NCBI GenBank assembly: GCA_020442235.1
Contig: JAGRKQ010000108.1
Coordinates: 1-8,472, forward strand
Length of the DNA stretch: 8,472 bases
Reading direction: 5' to 3'
From: Hyphomicrobiaceae bacterium
GTDB lineage: Bacteria > Pseudomonadota > Alphaproteobacteria > Rhizobiales > MH13
A program made the position numbers and the translations under genes. The notes beneath the pieces were generated by a model, which made no database searches, had not been told where the DNA came from, and saw nothing but the letters and a program-made list of their open reading frames with translations. This document shows, piece by piece, positions 5,404 to 8,472 of the stretch (position 1 is the stretch's first letter; each line of letters starts with the position of its first letter).

Positions 5404-6881
5404 CGGGTGCGGCGGACGGCATCGGCCCAGAGCGCAAGACGGGTCTGCCGGTCGGCCTTGCTCATCTGCGGTGAAAAGCGCCGCTCGGCCTGCCAGTTGT
5501 CGGCGAAAAGATGCGGCGGCGGACAGAGGCCGGCCTGAAGCCCGGCCGCATAGGCCGCCCCGAGCGCGGTCGTTTCCGTCACCCTTGGCCGGTCGACCGG
5601 CGCGCCGAGAAGATCGGCGAGACGCTGCATGGTGAAATCGGACGCGGCCATCCCCCCGTCGACGCGCAGGATGGTGTCGCCGCCATGCGGCCAGTCGGCC
5701 TGCATGGCCGCCATCAGGTCCGCCGTCTGGAACCCGCTGGCCTCCAGCGCGGCCCGGGCGATCTCGGCCCGGCCCGTTCCCCGCGTCATGTTGACAAGGC
5801 TGGCGCGCACATCCGGATCCCAATAGGGCGCGCCGAGCCCGACAAAGGCCGGGACCATCACCGTCCGGTCGGCAGGATCGGCCTTCGGGGCAAGGTCGCT
5901 CGCTTCCCCGGACGAGGCGATGATGCGAAGCGTGTCACGCAGCCATTGCACGGCGGCGCCGGCAACGAAGATCGAGCCTTCCAGCGCATAGGTCACGGGC
6001 CCGTCGAGCTGATAGGCGATGGTGGTCAGAAGGCCGCTGGTCGACAGGGGCGCCTCAAGCCCGGTGTTGAGGACGGCAAAGCAGCCGGTGCCATAGGTCG
6101 CCTTCATCATGCCCGGCTGGAAGCAGGCCTGGCCGATGGTGGCAGCCTGCTGGTCGCCGGCCATGCCGCGAATGGCGATGGCCCCGCCGAAGACATCTGT
6201 GGCCGTGACGCCGAAATCGGCGGCGCAGGGTTTCACCTCGGGAAGCAGCGCCATCGGGATCCCGAGGGCCGCGCACAGCCGCTCCGACCATTGCCCCTGA
6301 TGAATGTCGAACAGAAGGGTGCGTGCGGCGTTGGTGATGTCGGTGACGTGTGCCTTGCCGCCGGTGAGGACGAAGGCCAGCCAGCTGTCGATGGTGCCGA
6401 AGGCGAGGGCCCCGGCTTCGGCGCGCTCGCGCGCCCCGGACACGCTGTCGAGGATGTGGGCGATCTTGGTCGCCGAAAAATAGGGATCGAGTCTCAGGCC
6501 GGTGCGCTGGCTGACGAAGGGCTCGAGCCCCTCGTTCTTCAGGCGCTCGCAGAGAGGGGCTGTGCGCCGGTCCTGCCAGACGATGGCTCTGTGGATCGGC
6601 CTGCCGGTGGCCCGGTCCCAGATGACGGTCGTCTCGCGCTGGTTGGTGATGCCAATGGCGGCGATGCCGGTTGCCGCAACGCCGGCCTTGTCCATCGCCT
6701 GCCGGGCCACCTTGATCGTCTTTTCGGCGATCTCCTGCGCGTCGTGCTCGACATGGCCGGGTGCGGGGAAATGCTGGGTGAATTCTTCCTGCGCGATGGC
6801 GACCGGCGCGAGTTTGTCATCGAAGAGAATGGCGCGGGTGGATGTCGTCCCGGCATCGAGGGCAAGGAGGTGGTTCGTCAT
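5385..6881 (-). CDS. glpK: Glycerol kinase
   Basis: This cytoplasmic enzyme phosphorylates glycerol with ATP to sn-glycerol 3-phosphate, the substrate of the dehydrogenase encoded just upstream. Its 498 residues match the family, with two FGGY domains (about 1-250 and 251-498). Visible signatures are the ATP-phosphate loop [11 protein letters not shown] (7-17), glycerol-binding NQRETT with Arg82-Glu83, VWQDRRT (101-107), DPYFS with Tyr134, GDQQA with the catalytic base Asp243, KATYGTGCF (260-268), and RVDGGMA (406-412). The loop before GDQQA reads [10 protein letters not shown] and lacks the GGKGGTR segment that forms the fructose-1,6-bisphosphate site in E. coli GlpK, so inhibition by that sugar is probably absent. 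The ATG overlaps the glpD stop (ATGA), with AGGGG 8 nt upstream, so translation is likely coupled. No glycerol facilitator or transporter gene is in the window. Confidence 0.98.
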   Translation of the reverse strand: MTNHLLALDAGTTSTRAILFDDKLAPVAIAQEEFTQHFPAPGHVEHDAQEIAEKTIKVARQAMDKAGVAATGIAAIGITNQRETTVIWDRATGRPIHRAIVWQDRRTAPLCERLKNEGLEPFVSQRTGLRLDPYFSATKIAHILDSVSGARERAEAGALAFGTIDSWLAFVLTGGKAHVTDITNAARTLLFDIHQGQWSERLCAALGIPMALLPEVKPCAADFGVTATDVFGGAIAIRGMAGDQQAATIGQACFQPGMMKATYGTGCFAVLNTGLEAPLSTSGLLTTIAYQLDGPVTYALEGSIFVAGAAVQWLRDTLRIIASSGEASDLAPKADPADRTVMVPAFVGLGAPYWDPDVRASLVNMTRGTGRAEIARAALEASGFQTADLMAAMQADWPHGGDTILRVDGGMAASDFTMQRLADLLGAPVDRPRVTETTALGAAYAAGLQAGLCPPPHLFADNWQAERRFSPQMSKADRQTRLALWADAVRRTRGDSAS

Positions 6882-8416
6882 GCTGCCGTCCCCTCAATCC
6901 AGCCTTCGACAAGCCGGCGATCTTCATCTGTGGCGATCAGGCCGAGATGGCTGCGCCGGTCGAGAATGTCGTCAACCGTGAGGGCAAATTCCTTCTCCAC
7001 CAGCCAGCGGACCTCGCGTTGTGAAAGGCCGCCGCAGGCGAGCGGACCGGGCGCATCCGCGTCATGCCCCTCGCCATCATGCCCAGCGCCGATGACGTCG
7101 GGGGCCTCGGTGCCATAGGCGGCGACAAGGCGGGCGCGCCGATCGCCGGCAAGGGCCGGGGCGCGGCTGTCGAGCAGGGCGAGCACGGCGGCGCGTTCCT
7201 CATCGCCCGAAAAAGCGCCGGGCAGGCGGGCATTGCGGGTCCAGCCGGCGGGCTTTCCCTCGCGTGCGGGCAGAAGCGGCGTCAGCGTGTCCGCAACCTC
7301 CTCGGCGAGGCTGCGGAAGGTCGTCAGCTTGCCGCCATAGACGCTGAGCAGCGGCGGGCCGTCGCGGTCGAGATAAAGCCTGTGTTCGCGGCTGGTGGTG
7401 CGCGCGGTGCCGCCGCCTTCGTTGATCAGCGGGCGCACGCCGGCAAAGCGATGCACGATGTCTTCCTCACGCAGCGGCACGGCAAGATAGCGGTTCGCGG
7501 CGGCGCAGAGATAGCGGACCTCGTCCTCGGAAATCTCCGGATCGGCGGGATCGCCCTTGTGGTCGATATCGGTGGTGCCGATGAGGGTGAAGCGGTCCTC
7601 ATAGGGGATGACGAAGACGATGCGCCTGTCGGTGTTCTGGAGCAGCAGCGCTTCCTCATGGGCGCCGATGCGCGGCACGACGATGTGCGATCCGCGCACC
7701 AGACGCAGGTGCGCCGGCGGCGGCAGGCCAAGCGCGTCTTCGATGAAGCGGTCGGCAAAGGGGCCGGTGGCGTTGACGAGGCACCTTGAGGTGAATGTCG
7801 CCTGCGACCCATCCGCCAGACGCGCGGTGATCGACCAGCCTTGCGGGCCTCGTGCCGCCGATAGGACGCGGTGGCGTGTCAGGATCGCCGCGCCGTGACG
7901 GGCAGCGTCGCGGGCGACCGCCACCGTCAGGCGTGCGTCATGGGTGCGGGCATCGGTGTAATGGAGGACGCTTCGTGCCGGCCCGGATTTCAGGATGTGG
8001 GCAAGGGGATGGCCGGCAAGCGACAGGCTGCCGGATCGATGCGCGCGCGCGGGCCTTGCCAGAAGATCGTAGAGCCAGAGGCCGAGCCGCAGGATGAAGC
8101 GCGGCCGGTTGCCCGCTGCCTGCGGGATGACGAACCGCAAGGGATGGACGAGGTGATTGGCACTTGCCAGAAGCCTTTCGCGTTCCTGAAGGGAATCCTT
8201 CACCAGCGCGAGATCGCCGAGTTCCAGATAGCGCAGCCCGCCATGGATCAGCTTGCTCGACCATTGCGAGGTCTGGCTGGCAAGGTCGCCCTGCTCGAGA
8301 AGCGCAACCCTGTAGCCTCGCCCGGCAAGATCGCGTGCAATGCCGGCGCCATTGATGCCGCCGCCGGCGAGGACGACATCGAAGGGCGAATCAGGGGACG
8401 AAAGGGGGTGCGTCAT
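6878..8416 (-). CDS. glpD: Aerobic glycerol-3-phosphate dehydrogenase (FAD, quinone-linked)
   Basis: This FAD enzyme, peripheral to the inner membrane, oxidises glycerol 3-phosphate to dihydroxyacetone phosphate and passes electrons to the quinone pool. Its 512 residues match E. coli GlpD (about 500). The FAD-binding fold begins with [21 protein letters not shown] (about 14-34). It is followed by [13 protein letters not shown] (53-65), the conserved DAR near 155-157, CLVNATGPF (212-220), [13 protein letters not shown] RGSHIVVPR (241-249), [10 protein letters not shown] (265-274), [12 protein letters not shown] (279-290), GVRPL with substrate-binding Arg328 (326-330), and [13 protein letters not shown] (356-368). 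The C-terminal DAO-type domain has [10 protein letters not shown] near 467-476. The ATG at 8416 gives an N-terminus about 8 residues longer than E. coli GlpD; the frame stays open to the window edge, but no upstream homology is evident. Its stop overlaps glpK by 4 nt, forming an operon. A His/Asp/Gly-rich loop (443-457) is a minor oddity. DeoR-type GlpR control is common for this operon, but no regulator gene is visible. Confidence 0.97.
   Translation of the reverse strand: MTHPLSSPDSPFDVVLAGGGINGAGIARDLAGRGYRVALLEQGDLASQTSQWSSKLIHGGLRYLELGDLALVKDSLQERERLLASANHLVHPLRFVIPQAAGNRPRFILRLGLWLYDLLARPARAHRSGSLSLAGHPLAHILKSGPARSVLHYTDARTHDARLTVAVARDAARHGAAILTRHRVLSAARGPQGWSITARLADGSQATFTSRCLVNATGPFADRFIEDALGLPPPAHLRLVRGSHIVVPRIGAHEEALLLQNTDRRIVFVIPYEDRFTLIGTTDIDHKGDPADPEISEDEVRYLCAAANRYLAVPLREEDIVHRFAGVRPLINEGGGTARTTSREHRLYLDRDGPPLLSVYGGKLTTFRSLAEEVADTLTPLLPAREGKPAGWTRNARLPGAFSGDEERAAVLALLDSRAPALAGDRRARLVAAYGTEAPDVIGAGHDGEGHDADAPGPLACGGLSQREVRWLVEKEFALTVDDILDRRSHLGLIATDEDRRLVEGWIEGTAA
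6890..6894 (-). promoter_or_regulatory. Ribosome binding site of glpK inside the end of glpD
   Basis: The minus strand reads AGGGG, 8 nt ahead of the glpK ATG (6881-6879), within the last codons of glpD. A good site at normal spacing supports the ATG and means glpK can be started by fresh ribosomes as well as by those ending glpD. Confidence 0.65.
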
Positions 8417-8472
8417 GGTTCCGTCATTGTGGCCGAGGCAGGAAGGGCGGCCAAGACGCCGGAACCCGCCGG
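8413..8472 (-). other. Possible 3' end of an upstream gene coupled to glpD (ATGA overlap)
   Basis: On the minus strand a frame enters from the window edge, runs 19 codons and ends at TGA 8415-8413, overlapping the glpD ATG in the same ATGA arrangement seen between glpD and glpK. The peptide ([19 protein letters not shown]) is not recognised, and the other two frames are also open over most of this short stretch, so coding is unproven. If real, an upstream gene such as a regulator or transporter would belong to the same operon. Confidence 0.2.
8417..8466. repeat. Composite inverted repeat directly upstream of the glpD start codon
   Basis: The outer arms GGTTCCG (8417-8423) and CGGAACC (8460-8466) pair over 7 bp, and the inner arms TGGCCG (8430-8435) and CGGCCA (8448-8453) over 6 bp. 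Both pairs share one centre (8441.5), leaving symmetric 6-nt internal loops and a 12-nt terminal loop. In the glpD transcript the outer stem ends at the base just before the AUG and includes the only Shine-Dalgarno-like word (CGGA). It could be an operator for a dimeric repressor, an RNA hairpin controlling glpD translation, or a structure at the end of an upstream gene. The pairing is seen directly; the role is inferred. Confidence 0.5.

Noticed and set aside
5511..7118. A 535-codon plus-strand frame opposite glpK and the end of glpD
   Set aside because: It shows no recognisable domain and mirrors the codon bias of two well-conserved genes on the other strand.

Overview
The window looks like chromosomal DNA from a high-GC alphaproteobacterium, probably of the Rhizobiales/Hyphomicrobiales type. 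The evidence is G/C-dominated third codon positions in every gene, a Flp-pilus TadG-like von Willebrand A protein with a DVTGSM motif, and a glpD-glpK pair of the rhizobial kind. The genus cannot be fixed from the sequence alone. I see no tRNA, rRNA, insertion sequence, phage gene or CRISPR array.

Layout. (1) 1-752, minus strand: the first ~250 residues of a TadE/TadG-like pilus-assembly protein with a vWA domain; its 3' end lies beyond the left edge, just past a run of seven prolines. (2) 753-1109: a 357-bp divergent intergenic region. Its first part (about 780-970) is strikingly AT-rich and holds several short dyads; its last part is GC-rich and holds stem-loops leading into the next operon. 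(3) 1110-5372, plus strand: a two-gene efflux operon made of an RND periplasmic adaptor (TTG start) and, 3 nt downstream, an RND inner-membrane permease with an intact proton-relay Asp-Asp/Lys. No outer-membrane channel or regulator gene is present, so the pump would need a TolC-type channel encoded elsewhere. (4) 5385-8416, minus strand: aerobic glycerol-3-phosphate dehydrogenase (glpD) followed by glycerol kinase (glpK), joined by a 4-nt ATGA overlap. GlpK phosphorylates glycerol and GlpD oxidises the product to dihydroxyacetone phosphate, feeding the quinone pool. (5) 8417-8472: 56 nt ahead of glpD, filled almost entirely by a composite inverted repeat.

The efflux and glycerol operons converge with only 12 nt between stop codons, and a dyad is centred on that gap. 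The efflux and glycerol genes do not look functionally linked. I found no clear undescribed system. The best leads are regulatory: the nested dyad abutting the glpD start codon, and the odd start region of the adaptor, where a strong Shine-Dalgarno sits in a hairpin loop, is followed by a short T-run and an in-frame stop, and serves no ATG.
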